A program made the translations under genes and the position numbers. Source: JACDAN01 sp963801855 (GTDB taxonomy: Bacteria > Actinomycetota > Thermoleophilia > Gaiellales > Gaiellaceae). Taken from it: a stretch of DNA of 64,000 nucleotides. Below, one piece after another: positions 55,212-64,000 of the stretch. The notes under the pieces were generated by a model. It did not search any database. It worked only from the letters and a program-made list of their open reading frames with translations, and was not told the origin of the DNA. The DNA is taken from contig CAWDGK010000002.1 of the NCBI GenBank assembly GCA_963801855.1, positions 558,001 to 622,000 of the forward strand, given 5' to 3'. Positions within the stretch are counted from its first letter, which is position 1. Every line of letters begins with the position of its first letter.

Positions 55212-57339
55212 AGGTCGGCGCCGCTGCAGGCGCCCGCCGGGCTGAGGGCAAGGGGCCCCATCGGCCACGGCTCGCCGCCTGCGCCCGGTGAGAAGCGGGG
55301 GCGCAGGAGCTCGACCTGGACGACGTGCATCCCGGCGCCGAGCTCCGTGCTGGCCGAGCGGGACGAACTGGCCCGGTAGCTCAGCTGGTGCCGCGTCGAG
55401 CTGACCGCTCGGCCGTCGATGCGAAGGCTCGAGGCGTCCGCGCAGCGACCCGCCCATCCACAGCTCGTAGCGGCCCGGCCGTGAGAATCTCGACGGTGAT
55501 GGAGCTCTAGCCGCCGGCAGACCTGGTGAAGGATTGCCTGCCGCCGGCAAGGCGACGGGAGGTCCGTCCACGGCGCGAACGGCTCCGGTCGCTGCCACAC
55601 CTCGTAGAAGCGGCGCGACCAGACGAGGGTGTACGGAGCGGCGGCGTCGTGCCGACGGGAGACCGGCGCAGCACCAGCGTCCGGTAAACGAGAACGTCTG
55701 CGGCCGGAATGCGGAAATGTCGGCAAAGCCACCTTTCGGCAGCGTCGAGCCGTCGTTGAGCAGGATCGGCCGGCGTCTGAGCTCGGACGCACCCTCGGCG
55801 TCCAGCTCTCGCAGGAAGTGGCGGACTCCGTACGGCTGGTACTCGGTCATCAGCGCCGGCCCCTTGCCGGCGAATCGCTCGCCGATCTCCTCGAGCTCGG
55901 CGAGTTGCTCTCGGGGAGCGAGGTTGACCTCCCGGTACGCAAGCGCGTTCGACCAGACGACACCGGTGGCGACGAGGAGGAGGGCGACGAGGCCCTCCAC
56001 GCGCCGGCCGCGGCCCATCAGCGACGCGCATCCGACGACGGCGGCGAAGATGACGACAGGAGACGCAATCGCGAACGCCTTCGCCTCGATCCAGGGCGAG
56101 CCGAGCACGGCGAACGCGAGGACGCGATCAGGCCGCTCGCGGCGTAGAGCACGATCTCCCAGGCGCGCCGCGCGACCGCCACCCAGAGCCCGAGCGCGGC
56201 GACTCCGATGGCAACGCGACGAGCACGTAGGTCGTCACCGAGTCCTCGGGTGCAGCGCGAAAGTCTCCCGTCGGCCAGATGCCGGCGAGCTGGAAAGGGC
56301 TCAGAGGCGCGAGGAGATTCCCGAGCTCGTTCGCGTCCCGCAAGCGACCCGAGCACGCCTTCGCCGAGGACGAATCGGGCGACCGCGAGTGACGGAACGA
56401 CGAGCGCGAGAACCACGGCCCCGAACAGCAGCGGCCTGCGGTTGTCCCCGCGCCGAAAGAGGGCGATCCCGGCGAGACGAGTGCCGGCAGGAGCCACGCG
56501 GCGGCACCGATGCTCAGGACTCCGACGAGCGCGGCGCCGGCGACCCCCAACGGGAGGACGGCGAGCCCACGGCGGTTCGCCGGGAAGAGGGCACCGGTGA
56601 GGACGGCGACGAGCGCCACGAGCGGCGCGGCGGCAAGCTCCTTCACGCCCGCCCCAGAGCGCGTAGCCGTAGAGCAGCGCCGCCTGCGAGGCGAGGACGG
56701 CGGCGGTGGCGCGCAGGGGGCGCGACGCGATCACGAGCGCCGCTAGCTGGTAGAGCACGAGAGCGAGCAGCGCCGCGAGGAAGGCGAGGTACGGCTGGAA
56801 GAGCCAGGCAGGATCCTGGCCCGTGAGGGCGGAACCGACGCCGAGCGGCAGCAGCGACCCGAGGGGATAGAAGTGGAGGTTGAACGCGAGCGTCGCCTCG
56901 TAGGACGATGGTGCGAGCCCTTCGACGCTCCGGCCGTGCTCGAGTGCCCGGTCGACCATCGCGAGGAACGTGGACGTGTCGTCGAGCTTGATGTAGCCGG
57001 CGAACGTCGCTTCGCCCGAGAGCACGACCGGGGCCGCGAAGACGGCGAAGACGGTGACGGCGGCAGCCGACGGCCCAGAGGTCGAGGCTCGGCCGGCGCC
57101 GCGGGATCGACGTGGCAAGCCCAGGGCGGCGACGCGAGGATCAGCGGAAGGGTCAGCCGGGCGGTCTGGGCGAAGAGCGTCGTGAAGAGTCCGATCACGA
57201 CGATGGCGGCGAAGCCGAGCGGCAGGACGAGCGCCGGCTGGATGCGCGTGCGGCTACAGCGAGCGACTGCGAGGCCGCAGCCGAGGCACATCAGCGCCAG
57301 GAGCAGCGGGAAGACGAGCCAGGGGAGAAAGAGGTTCAT
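55208..57339 (-). CDS. Large polytopic membrane protein, heavily frameshifted
   Basis: About 710 codons if joined. ATG 57339 starts NLFLPWLVFPLLLALMCLGC. Further pieces in at least six frame switches are AAVTVFAVFAAPVVLSGEAT, YIKLDDTSTFLAMVDRALEH, FNLHFYPLGSLLPLGVGSAL, PAWLFQPYLAFLAALLALVL, LLFGAVVLALVVPSLAVARF and ALMTEYQPYGVRHFLRELDA. A soluble, probably extracytoplasmic C-terminal region follows (APYTLVWSRRFYEVWQRPEP, ELGAGMHVVQVELLRPRF). The arrangement suggests an envelope glycosyltransferase-like (GT39/PMT-style) protein but no catalytic motif is certain. It may be a true pseudogene or simply low-quality sequence. Confidence 0.55.
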
Positions 57340-57360
57340 GGCGCCGTCAGCCGGCGACGC

Positions 57361-57990
57361 TCAGCGAACTGGGACTACCTGGCCCGAGAGCGCCAGGCGG
57401 CGCGCTTCGTCGGCCGAGGGGTGGTACACCTCGACCTGGTAGCGGGCGTCCGGGTAGCCGAAGTACACGCTGGTGGGCCGCGCGTCACTGAAGACCGCGA
57501 GCCCCTTGTTCTCGATCTTCAGGCTCACCGCCCCCTTGGCGCGGCCGGCGCGCTTGAGCTCGGCGAAGGCACCGGCGCGGGGATAGGTGCCGACCGTCAG
57601 GAACTGGGAGCGAGGATCGCCGGGCTCGGTTCCCTCGGGGAGGTAGCGCACGTAGATCCGGCCGTCGGCGGTCGGGGTCAGCTCGTAGGTGAAGCCTTCC
57701 TTCGGGCCGGCCCAGTAGACGGGGTGCGAGACCGACTTCGCGAAGTCGCGAAGCTCGCTCTCCGAGGCGGCCGACGCGCCGGCGCCCGGGGCGGGCGGAG
57801 CATCGTCGCCGCCGCGGTTGACGACGAGCCAGCCGACGAGGAAGGCGGCCAGGCCGATCGCGAGCAGCGCGCCGAGGCGGATCTGGGGGGATCGAAGAGA
57901 CGGAATGGTGATGGCTTTCGCGCTCACTGCAGTGGGATGTTCCGCATCGCGCGCTGTCGTCCTCTGTTCGGTCATGTATGTGTTGATCAT
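57361..57990 (-). CDS. Single-pass membrane protein of unknown function
   Basis: A 209-aa protein: short cytoplasmic N-terminus, one helix (LGALLAIGLAAFLVGWLVVN), a Pro/Ala-rich linker, then an extracytoplasmic domain of about 130 residues (SVSHPVYWAGPKEGFTYELT, GRIYVRYLPEGTEPGDPRSQ, PTSVYFGYPDARYQVEVYHP). No family is recognised. ATG 57975 is an alternative start. It lies immediately upstream of the large membrane gene (21 bp) on the same strand, so the two are probably cotranscribed. Confidence 0.75.
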   Translation of the reverse strand: MINTYMTEQRTTARDAEHPTAVSAKAITIPSLRSPQIRLGALLAIGLAAFLVGWLVVNRGGDDAPPAPGAGASAASESELRDFAKSVSHPVYWAGPKEGFTYELTPTADGRIYVRYLPEGTEPGDPRSQFLTVGTYPRAGAFAELKRAGRAKGAVSLKIENKGLAVFSDARPTSVYFGYPDARYQVEVYHPSADEARRLALSGQVVPVR

Positions 57991-58021
57991 CGGCTGCCGC
58001 AGTCCCTGACTTGAGGGATGC

Positions 58022-60700
58022 CTATGAGGTGTAGAGGGCGCCCCAGGATCCGGCCTTGATCGTCACGTTCGTGCCGCCGGTCTCAGAGCGGAAGCGGGGG
58101 AAGATCGTCCCGCCGCCGGCCGCAGTCGTCGTGATCACGCCTGTGATCTTGGCGACGTACGTGGTGTTCAAGGCCGGGGTGGCCGTCGCCAGCGTCGCGT
58201 CGTCGAGCGTGGTGCCGAGGCCGTCGAACAGCGAGTCCGTACCGTCGGTGTTGGAGAGCGGGATGCTGACCCGATAGCTGATCGGCGACGCTACCGCGGT
58301 TCCGTTGATCGCGAGGGCGATACCCGTCGCGGCGGCTGCCGACTGGAAGAGGACGTTGTACTCGAAGGTGTAGGTGGTCGCGTTGGCCAGCGTGAAGCTG
58401 AGCCCGCTCGAGTTCTGGAGCGTCGTCGAGTTGGTGACGTTGTCCGCGTCGATCTTGCGCACCGTGGTGATCCCGGAGACGCCCTGGGGGCCGGTCGGGC
58501 CCGTGGGTCCCGCGGCGCCGTTCGTGCCGTTCGTGCCGTTGGTGCCGGCCGGGCCCTGGGGTCCGGTTGCGCCCGTCGCGCCCTGCGGGCCGGCGGGGCC
58601 CTGAGCACCGTCTGAGCCGTTCGAGCCGGCTGTTCCGGTGGCACCCTGCACGCCCGTCGTGCCCTGGGCACCCTGTGCGCCCGTTGCGCCCGGCGAGCCG
58701 GCGGTGCCGGTCGCGCCCTGCGGGCCGGCCGGGCCGTCATTCCCCTGTGCGCCGGTCGCGCCTTGCGCGCCGGTCGTGCCGGTCGGTCCCATGGGACCGG
58801 CGGGGCCCTGAATTCCCTGTGTGCCCTGCGCGCCGGTCGAGCCGGTTGCCCCGGTTGCTCCGGTTTCGCCCTGGATGCCCTGCACGCCCTGGGCGCCTGT
58901 GGCGCCGGTAGCGCCGACGGGGCCCTGGGGGCCGGCCGGGCCCTGGATGCCTTGTGCGCCGGTCGCGCCGGTCGCGCCGGTGTCGCCCTGGATTCCCTGT
59001 GTGCCCTGGGCGCCGGTCGAGCCGGTTGCGCCGTTAGCGCCGGTTGCTCCGGTCTCGCCCTGGATGCCCTGCACGCCCTGGATGCCCTGGTTGCCCTGAG
59101 CGCCGGTCGCGCCGGTCTCGCCCTGCACGCCCTGGGCGCCTGTGGCGCCGGTAGCGCCGACGGGGCCCTGGGGGCCGGCCGGGCCCTGGATGCCTTGTGC
59201 GCCGGTCGCGCCGGTTGCGCCGGTGTCGCCCTGGATTCCCTGTGAGCCCTGGGCACCGGTCGAGCCGGTTGCGCCGTTGGCGCCGGTTGCTCCGGTCTCG
59301 CCCTGGATGCCCTGAATTCCCTGTGTGCCCTGGTTGCCCTGGGCGCCGGTTGCGCCGGTGTCACCCGTGTCGCCCTTGACGCCCTGGGTGCCCGTCGCGC
59401 CGTTGGCGCCGGTTGCGCCGGTGTCGCCCTGGATGCCCTGGGCGCCTGTGGCGCCGACGGGGCCCTGGGGGCCGGCCGGGCCCTGGATGCCTTGTGCGCC
59501 GGTTGCGCCGTTGGCGCCGGTTGCTCCGGTCTCGCCCTGGATGCCCTGGATTCCCTGTGTGCCCTGGGCGCCGGTCGAGCCGGTTGCGCCGTTGGCGCCG
59601 GTTGCTCCGGTCTCGCCCTGGATGCCCTGGATTCCCTGTGTGCCCTGGGCGCCGGTCGAGCCGGTTGCGCCGTTGGCGCCGGTTGCTCCGGTCTCGCCCT
59701 GGATGCCCTGGATTCCCTGTGTGCCCTGGGCGCCGGTCGAGCCGGTTGCGCCGTTGGCGCCGGTTGCTCCGGTCTCGCCCTGGATGCCCTGAATTCCCTG
59801 TGTGCCCTGGTTGCCCTGAGCTCCGGTTGCGCCCGTGTCACCCGTGTCGCCCTTGACTCCCTGGGCTCCGGTTGCTCCAGTGGCGCCGACGGGACCCTGA
59901 GGGCCTGCGGGGCCCTGATTGCCCTGCGCTCCGGTTGCGCCGGCCGCACCGGTCGCGCCGGTCGCGCCCTGAGTCCCCTGCGCGCCCTGGGCGCCGGTCG
60001 TGCCGGTGGCACCCGTCGCGCCGTTGATGCCCTGCTGACCGTCAGCGCCGATCGGCCCCTGGGGGCCCATCGGCCCTTGCGGGCCGGCCGAGCCCTGCGG
60101 ACCAACCGGGCCCTGTGGGCCGGTCGGGCCGTTCGCGGGCCCCGGAGGGCCGGCGGGTCCGGCGGGTCCTGCAGAACCAGCAGGGCCTGCGGGACCTTGT
60201 GCGCCATCAGTTCCGTTCGTGCCTGCCTCGCCCTGAGCGCCGGCTGCTCCGTCGGCGCCGTTGGCGCCCGGAGTCCCGGCCGGACCGACGGCCCCTTCAG
60301 GACCGATCGGCCCGACCGGGCCAGGCTGCGCGTCGTTGTCGTCGCGCGTCGAGGAAACATCGTTGGACGGAGGGACGGGGTTGCCGCTCTCGGGTCCGAG
60401 GTCGACCTCGACACCCGTCGAGGTACCCCCGGCGTCGGCGGTGCTGGAAGGCGCCGCATCGCCCTCCGCACTGCCTGCGGTACTGACGGCCGGGGCGCCG
60501 TTGCCGCCCCGCCGGCCACTCGAGATAGGAGCCCGGTTGTCCGCCGGGAGCACCACTTCGGAAAAAGGTGAAGCCGACCGGTCGCCAGATCGCTTGGAGT
60601 CGTTCGCGCCGCCGCCGGCGATCACGACTGTTCCGACAAGCACGGCCGCGGCGATTGTCGCCCCGAGGCCACCGAAGATCCGAAGAAGGCTTCCTGACAT
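58022..60700 (-). CDS. Anchored bacterial collagen-like protein, 892 aa
   Basis: One membrane-spanning N-terminal helix (GATIAAAVLVGTVVIAGG), a low-complexity spacer (residues 40-125), then about 205 Gly-X-Y triplets (residues about 127-742). A 148-aa C-terminal domain ends the protein (TVRKIDADNVTNSTTLQNSS to NVTIKAGSWGALYTS), probably a beta-sandwich trimerisation head as in BclA. The helix region is rich in GAT, GAQ, GIQ and GET; only the first part is rich in GPA/GPP. GPA-N-GPT near residue 190 is a one-residue interruption. A 27-aa unit repeats several times. It probably forms surface fibres. No LPxTG sorting signal is seen. ATG 60700 has only a weak ribosome site. Confidence 0.93.
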   Translation of the reverse strand: MSGSLLRIFGGLGATIAAAVLVGTVVIAGGGANDSKRSGDRSASPFSEVVLPADNRAPISSGRRGGNGAPAVSTAGSAEGDAAPSSTADAGGTSTGVEVDLGPESGNPVPPSNDVSSTRDDNDAQPGPVGPIGPEGAVGPAGTPGANGADGAAGAQGEAGTNGTDGAQGPAGPAGSAGPAGPAGPPGPANGPTGPQGPVGPQGSAGPQGPMGPQGPIGADGQQGINGATGATGTTGAQGAQGTQGATGATGAAGATGAQGNQGPAGPQGPVGATGATGAQGVKGDTGDTGATGAQGNQGTQGIQGIQGETGATGANGATGSTGAQGTQGIQGIQGETGATGANGATGSTGAQGTQGIQGIQGETGATGANGATGSTGAQGTQGIQGIQGETGATGANGATGAQGIQGPAGPQGPVGATGAQGIQGDTGATGANGATGTQGVKGDTGDTGATGAQGNQGTQGIQGIQGETGATGANGATGSTGAQGSQGIQGDTGATGATGAQGIQGPAGPQGPVGATGATGAQGVQGETGATGAQGNQGIQGVQGIQGETGATGANGATGSTGAQGTQGIQGDTGATGATGAQGIQGPAGPQGPVGATGATGAQGVQGIQGETGATGATGSTGAQGTQGIQGPAGPMGPTGTTGAQGATGAQGNDGPAGPQGATGTAGSPGATGAQGAQGTTGVQGATGTAGSNGSDGAQGPAGPQGATGATGPQGPAGTNGTNGTNGAAGPTGPTGPQGVSGITTVRKIDADNVTNSTTLQNSSGLSFTLANATTYTFEYNVLFQSAAAATGIALAINGTAVASPISYRVSIPLSNTDGTDSLFDGLGTTLDDATLATATPALNTTYVAKITGVITTTAAGGGTIFPRFRSETGGTNVTIKAGSWGALYTS
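59521..59844 (-). repeat. 81-bp tandem repeats inside the collagen-like gene
   Basis: The start of the unit TTGCTCCGGTCTCGCCCTGG recurs at 59521, 59602, 59683 and 59764, exactly 81 bp apart. The first three units are identical as far as I can read. The fourth diverges (GAATTCCCTG). The block starting at 59287 closely resembles that at 59764 over about 120 bp, so a larger duplication of 477 bp spacing also exists. Each unit encodes 27 aa (nine triplets). Confidence 0.9.
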
Positions 60701-60884
60701 TTCCGTTCACCGCACTTTCGGGTTCCGCCTCTCCGTCCGGGGAGGCAGACACGTCTTCGTAAGGCTGGGCGGGGAAGGAGCAGGATTTCGGTATGAAAAT
60801 GGTCTGGACGGCCTGCAGTTCCCTCGTTCGAGGTAGGCCAGAGCCCCTTTCTGCGTCCGTGTCCCCTCGTAGGCTCTAGCGAGC

Positions 60885-61586
60885 ATGGGTGGCCAGCGGA
60901 TCCTCGTGGTCGACGACGACCCCGACATCAGGGGTCTCGTGCGCCAGTTGCTGGAGCGGAGAGGCTTCGGCGTCGTCGAGGCCCGAGACGGGAAGGAGGC
61001 TCTGCAGGAGTTCTTTTCCGGCCGTCCCGATCTGGTCGTGCTGGACGTCGGGATGCCCGGTCTGGACGGCTGGACGACCCTCGAGCGGATCCGCGAGCTC
61101 AGCGATGTACCGGTGGTCATGCTCACCGCGCGCTCGGAGGAGCTCGAAAAGACCCGGGGCCTCCGTGCGGGCGCCGACGACTACGTGACGAAGCCATTTG
61201 GCCGGCAGGAGCTGATCGCACGGATCGAGGCGCTGCTCCGGCGTTCGGGGGGCCGCGAGCCGGCCACGACCGAGGCATATTCGGACCCGTTCGTCTCGAT
61301 CGACTTCGCACAGCGGGAAGTGACGGCGGGAGGGCGGCCCGTGGAGCTCACGCCGCTCGAGTTCAGGCTCCTGACCGCGTTCGTCCGACACCCGAACCAG
61401 GTCCTCTCCCAGGAGCAGCTCCTGGAGCTCGTCTGGGGAGGGGTCGACGCCTCGCGCGAGCAGGTCAAGCTCTACGTGGGCTATCTGCGCAAGAAGCTCT
61501 CGCCCGACGCGCCGGACGAGGCACCCATCGAAACGCGGCGCGGCTTCGGGTACACGTATCGCCCGAGGCGCTCGTCGTCCAGCTAG
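60885..61586 (+). CDS. OmpR-family response regulator
   Basis: A 233-aa two-component regulator. The receiver domain has RILVVDDDPDIRGLVRQLLE, the phosphoacceptor Asp in LVVLDVGMPGLDG, the conserved Thr in VVMLTARSEEL and the Lys in DDYVTKPFG. The winged-helix DNA-binding domain has VELTPLEFRLLTAFVRHPNQ, LSQEQLLELVWG and VKLYVGYLRKKL with RRGFGYTY. It converges with the receiver gene with overlapping stops and is divergent from the collagen-like gene (184 bp apart), which it may control. Confidence 0.95.
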   Translation: MGGQRILVVDDDPDIRGLVRQLLERRGFGVVEARDGKEALQEFFSGRPDLVVLDVGMPGLDGWTTLERIRELSDVPVVMLTARSEELEKTRGLRAGADDYVTKPFGRQELIARIEALLRRSGGREPATTEAYSDPFVSIDFAQREVTAGGRPVELTPLEFRLLTAFVRHPNQVLSQEQLLELVWGGVDASREQVKLYVGYLRKKLSPDAPDEAPIETRRGFGYTYRPRRSSSS

Positions 61587-61981
61587 GACGCGAGCCGCGA
61601 GCGGGGTCGTCGTTCCAGGACCAGCGAGGCGGTCTTGGCGAGCAACTCTCGTGGGCTGAACGGCTTCTTGAGGTAGAGGTCGGCACCGGCTTCGAGAGCG
61701 ATGGCCGCCCGCGTCTCCTCGGCGAAGGCGGTGACGATGACGATCGGTACGTCGCGGGTGGTCTCCTCCGCCCGAAGGCGACGTGTGACCTCGAGGCCGT
61801 CGATGCCCGGCATCATCAGGTCGAGGACGATGAGGTGCGGCAGCCGCTCGAGCGCCGTCTCGAACGCCTGCAGCCCATTGGTGGCGACGACCACCTCGTA
61901 CCCATCCCGCTCGAGCGTCAAGGAGAGGAGCATGAGGATGTCTGCGTCGTCGTCAGCGATCAGGACGAGCGGCCGGCTCAC
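61583..61981 (-). CDS. Single-domain response regulator
   Basis: A 132-aa receiver only: VLIADDDADILMLLSLTLER, phosphoacceptor in LIVLDLMMPGIDG, Thr in VIVTAFAEE and Lys in LYLKKPFSP. No output domain, so it acts through phosphotransfer or protein contact. GTG 61981 overlaps the kinase stop (GTGA); it is the cognate partner of the adjacent histidine kinase. Confidence 0.93.
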   Translation of the reverse strand: MSRPLVLIADDDADILMLLSLTLERDGYEVVVATNGLQAFETALERLPHLIVLDLMMPGIDGLEVTRRLRAEETTRDVPIVIVTAFAEETRAAIALEAGADLYLKKPFSPRELLAKTASLVLERRPRSRLAS

Positions 61982-63911
61982 GCTGCGACTTCCTCGGCGA
62001 ACGCATCGGTGTGACGAACCGGGAGCCGGACCCGCACGGTGGTGCCGGCACCTTCAACGCTCTCGATCGTGATCGAGCCTTCGTGGCGTTCGACGATGGT
62101 CTTCGCGATCGTCAGGCCGAGCCCGGTGCCCGGGATCGCCTGCTCCGTCGCATTCGAGCTGCGGAAGAAACGCTCGAAGAGCCGCTCCTGCTCGTCTGCG
62201 GGGATTCCCACACCTGTGTCCACGATCTCCACGAGGGCATCGTCGCCGTCGGCGGAGACCCGAACCGACACGCGGCCGGTATGGGGAGTGAACTTCAGGG
62301 CGTTCGACACGAGGTTGTCGAGCACCTGGGCGAGCCGCGAGCGGTCGCCGAGCATGCTGGGCGTCTCCTGGATGTCGGCGACGAGCTCGAGCTTGCGCTC
62401 GTCGGCGGTCGGCCTTGCGGCCTCCAGACACTCGTTGATCACCTCGCTGAGATCGACCTCGTCGAGATCGAGTGCGAGCTTGCCCGCTTCGACCTGCGCC
62501 ATGAAGAGCAGGTCGCCTACGAGCTGCATCAGTCGCCGCGAGTTGCGGTCGACGACGGTGAGGAACCGGGCTTGCTCCGGGCCGAGCTCGCCGGCACCGC
62601 CGTCGAGGAGCAGCTCGAGGTACCCCTGGATCGAGGTCAACGGCGTTCGAAGCTCGTGGGAGACAAGCGAGATGAAGTCGTCCTTGAGGCGGTCGAGCTC
62701 GCGCAGCCGCTCGTTCTGCACGGCCAGTGCCTCCTGCGCGGCCTCGGCGTCTGCGCGGGCGACCCGTTCCTTTGCGAGGAGAGCTTCGAGCTGCGCTTGC
62801 TGCCGTTTCAGGCTCGTAATGTCTCGCGCGATGACGGCCGCGCCGGTGACCGCGCCCTCGCCGTCGCGGATCGGAGAGACGGTCAGCGACACGTCCACTT
62901 CCGTTCCGTCCTTGCGGAGGCCGCGAGTCTCGTGGTTCTCGGCGCCGGCACCGCTGTTGATGCGCTTGGCAACCGACGAGAGCTCGGCCAGGCGGCTCGG
63001 CGGGACGAGAAGGCTTAGAGGCTTCCCGATGATCTCTGCGGCTGCATAGCCGAAGAGCCGTTCGGCGCTCGGGTTCCAGGTGACGACGGTTCCGTCCTGG
63101 GCGGTCCGGGTGATCGCGTCGTCTGACGCTTCGACGATGGCGGCGAGCTGCGCGACGCTCTCCTGAGCCTCGATGGCGCTCCACGAGCGCGTCCTCGAGG
63201 TCGGAGGCCTGATCGGTCAGTTGGCGGTTGCGCGCGTGGAGCTGCGCCGTCGCTCTGCCGAAGCAGCGGGATCAGACGAAGCCCAGAGAGCAAGGAGCGC
63301 GATGAGGAGGATGACGGCGGTGTGCTGGATCGCCTCGTGGATCTGCACGTCGATCACTCGGTAGTCCTGCGAGATCGAGAGCGCGCCGATCGAATGTGGT
63401 GCGCCCTGCGGGCGGACGGGGACGACGGTTCGGAGCACCTTCGACGCCGCCCGCGGCGCCGTCGAGCGGGAGGACGGCGCGCTCACGGTTGCCGTCGAGA
63501 GCCGACGACACCTCCTTGCTCGGCCGGAGCTTCCCGATCAGCGAGCGCTCGGTCGAGTAGGTGACGCGCCCCTTCGTGTTGTAGAGCGTCGCGCGGAGGA
63601 TCTCGTTGAGGAACGTCCTGTCCTGGAAGACGGTGTCCAGCGCCTCGCGCCGTTTCGGGCCGACAGGCGTGGAGAAGTCGGCGCTCTTCAGGTGCGTCCG
63701 CAGCGTGGCCTCTGCAACCTGCTGCGTCTGCTGCTCGACCCGGCTCTCGGCACGGCTCGTGACATCTCGGTGGAGCACCCAGAGGATCGACTACCCCGAC
63801 CACGAGCAGGACGATTCCCGTGTAGGCGGCGAACCGAAGGGCGAGGCGCGGCGGCTTCTCCGCAGCGGGCGGCGCTTGGTGCGCGCGAATGAGGGCAGGC
63901 GAAGCGTTCAT
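61978..63911 (-). CDS. Membrane sensor histidine kinase with PAS domain (several frameshifts)
   Basis: About 644 codons. It has membrane helix 1 (LRFAAYTGIVLLVVGV), an extracytoplasmic sensor of about 130 residues (SRAESRVEQQTQQVAEATLR, DTVFQDRTFLNEILRATLYN) and helix 2 (HTAVILLIALLALWA). RQLTDQASDLEDALVE leads into a PAS domain (QLAAIVEASDDAITRTAQDG, TWNPSAERLFGY). HisKA carries the His in LVSHELRTPLTSIQGYLELL. The ATPase domain has VLDNLVSNALKFTPHTG, VDTGVGIP and GTGLGLTIAKTIV. Shifts lie near 63765, 63490, 63275, 63245 and 63178; from about 63170 to the stop the frame is continuous. ATG 63911 is the start. Confidence 0.87.
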
Positions 63912-63976
63912 CAGGCCGATCCCTCTATCGGGTGTTTGGGGGAGTTACCTGAGTCCAGTTCGTACAATTCCTCTCC

Positions 63977-64000
63977 ATGGCTGCGACCGAGGATCGGACG
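63977..64000 (+). CDS. Possible start of a gene truncated by the window edge
   Basis: ATG 63977 opens MAATEDRT to the last base. Only eight codons are visible and there is no strong ribosome site, so it is only a candidate, in a divergent arrangement with the histidine kinase. Confidence 0.25.

Noticed and set aside
58500..60300. Repetitive DNA resembling a CRISPR or minisatellite array
   Set aside because: Periodicity is 9 and 81 bp and encodes Gly-X-Y triplets with no unique spacers; it is a collagen coding repeat.

Overview
The window is about 64 kb of very GC-rich, gene-dense bacterial DNA. GTG and TTG starts are common, neighbouring genes often overlap by 4 nt (GTGA/ATGA), and convergent stop codons often touch. 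The gene content (ClpS with DUF2017, a UvrD/PD-(D/E)XK helicase-nuclease pair, NfeD, DUF3105, DUF1206, an eRF1-like Vms1-type protein, no visible LPS or outer-membrane genes) suggests an actinobacterium. A deep-branching soil group such as Thermoleophilia is plausible, but that placement is inference. Nothing resembling a plasmid, phage or CRISPR array is present.

Layout. 1-3.4 kb: the end-truncated gene of a secreted beta-propeller-like protein, an isocitrate/isopropylmalate dehydrogenase family enzyme, topoisomerase IB and a 65-aa zinc-ribbon protein. 3.4-10.4 kb: a repair operon of AddB-like and AddA-like helicase-nucleases and endonuclease III. 10.4-18.7 kb: thioredoxin reductase, DUF488 facing a Vms1/eRF1-like protein, aconitase, RmuC, and small stress and membrane proteins. 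18.7-22.8 kb: tRNA-Leu(UAA), NfeD-like protein, glutamate dehydrogenase coupled to a CBS-domain protein, Ppx/GppA, MsrA and initiator tRNA-Met. 22.77-23.8 kb: a roughly 1-kb insertion bounded by 36-bp copies of the tRNA-fMet 3' end and carrying a Y1 (HUH) REP-type transposase. 23.8-31 kb: glycosyltransferase, cupin, M24 peptidase, DUF899, glutaminase, and an ECF sigma factor with a SnoaL-like tail. 31-40 kb: two-domain exporters, a PNPOx-UbiA fusion, a heterodimeric ABC exporter and a subtilase. 40-49.5 kb: VOC protein, GreA, TypA, the SRPBCC-ClpS-DUF2017-methyltransferase operon, an MFS transporter, the primary sigma factor and membrane proteins. 49.5-55.2 kb: acyl-CoA metabolism (thiolase, 3-hydroxyacyl-CoA dehydrogenase, acyl-CoA dehydrogenase), a cobalamin adenosyltransferase and a TauE-type permease. 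55.2-60.7 kb: a badly broken polytopic membrane protein, an anchored protein and an 892-aa collagen-like protein. 60.7-64 kb: an OmpR-type regulator facing a histidine kinase/receiver pair.

Many obviously conserved genes (addB, addA, nth, acnA, ppx, thiolase, cobalamin adenosyltransferase, histidine kinase and others) are split by one-base shifts, often in runs of C or G. The reading resumes at once in another frame with family motifs intact, so sequencing or consensus error is the likeliest cause. I annotate each as one gene and give the approximate shift positions; any claim of real pseudogenes here needs read-level checking. The shifts cluster at 3.4-10 kb, 51-57 kb and 62-64 kb, while about 24-31 kb is clean.

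The most unusual locus is the tRNA-fMet-associated element with an HUH transposase as its only recombinase. Others worth attention are the PNPOx-UbiA fusion, the ABC exporter with reciprocally degenerate ATP sites, the GDH-CBS pair and the collagen-like protein with near-identical 81-bp repeats.
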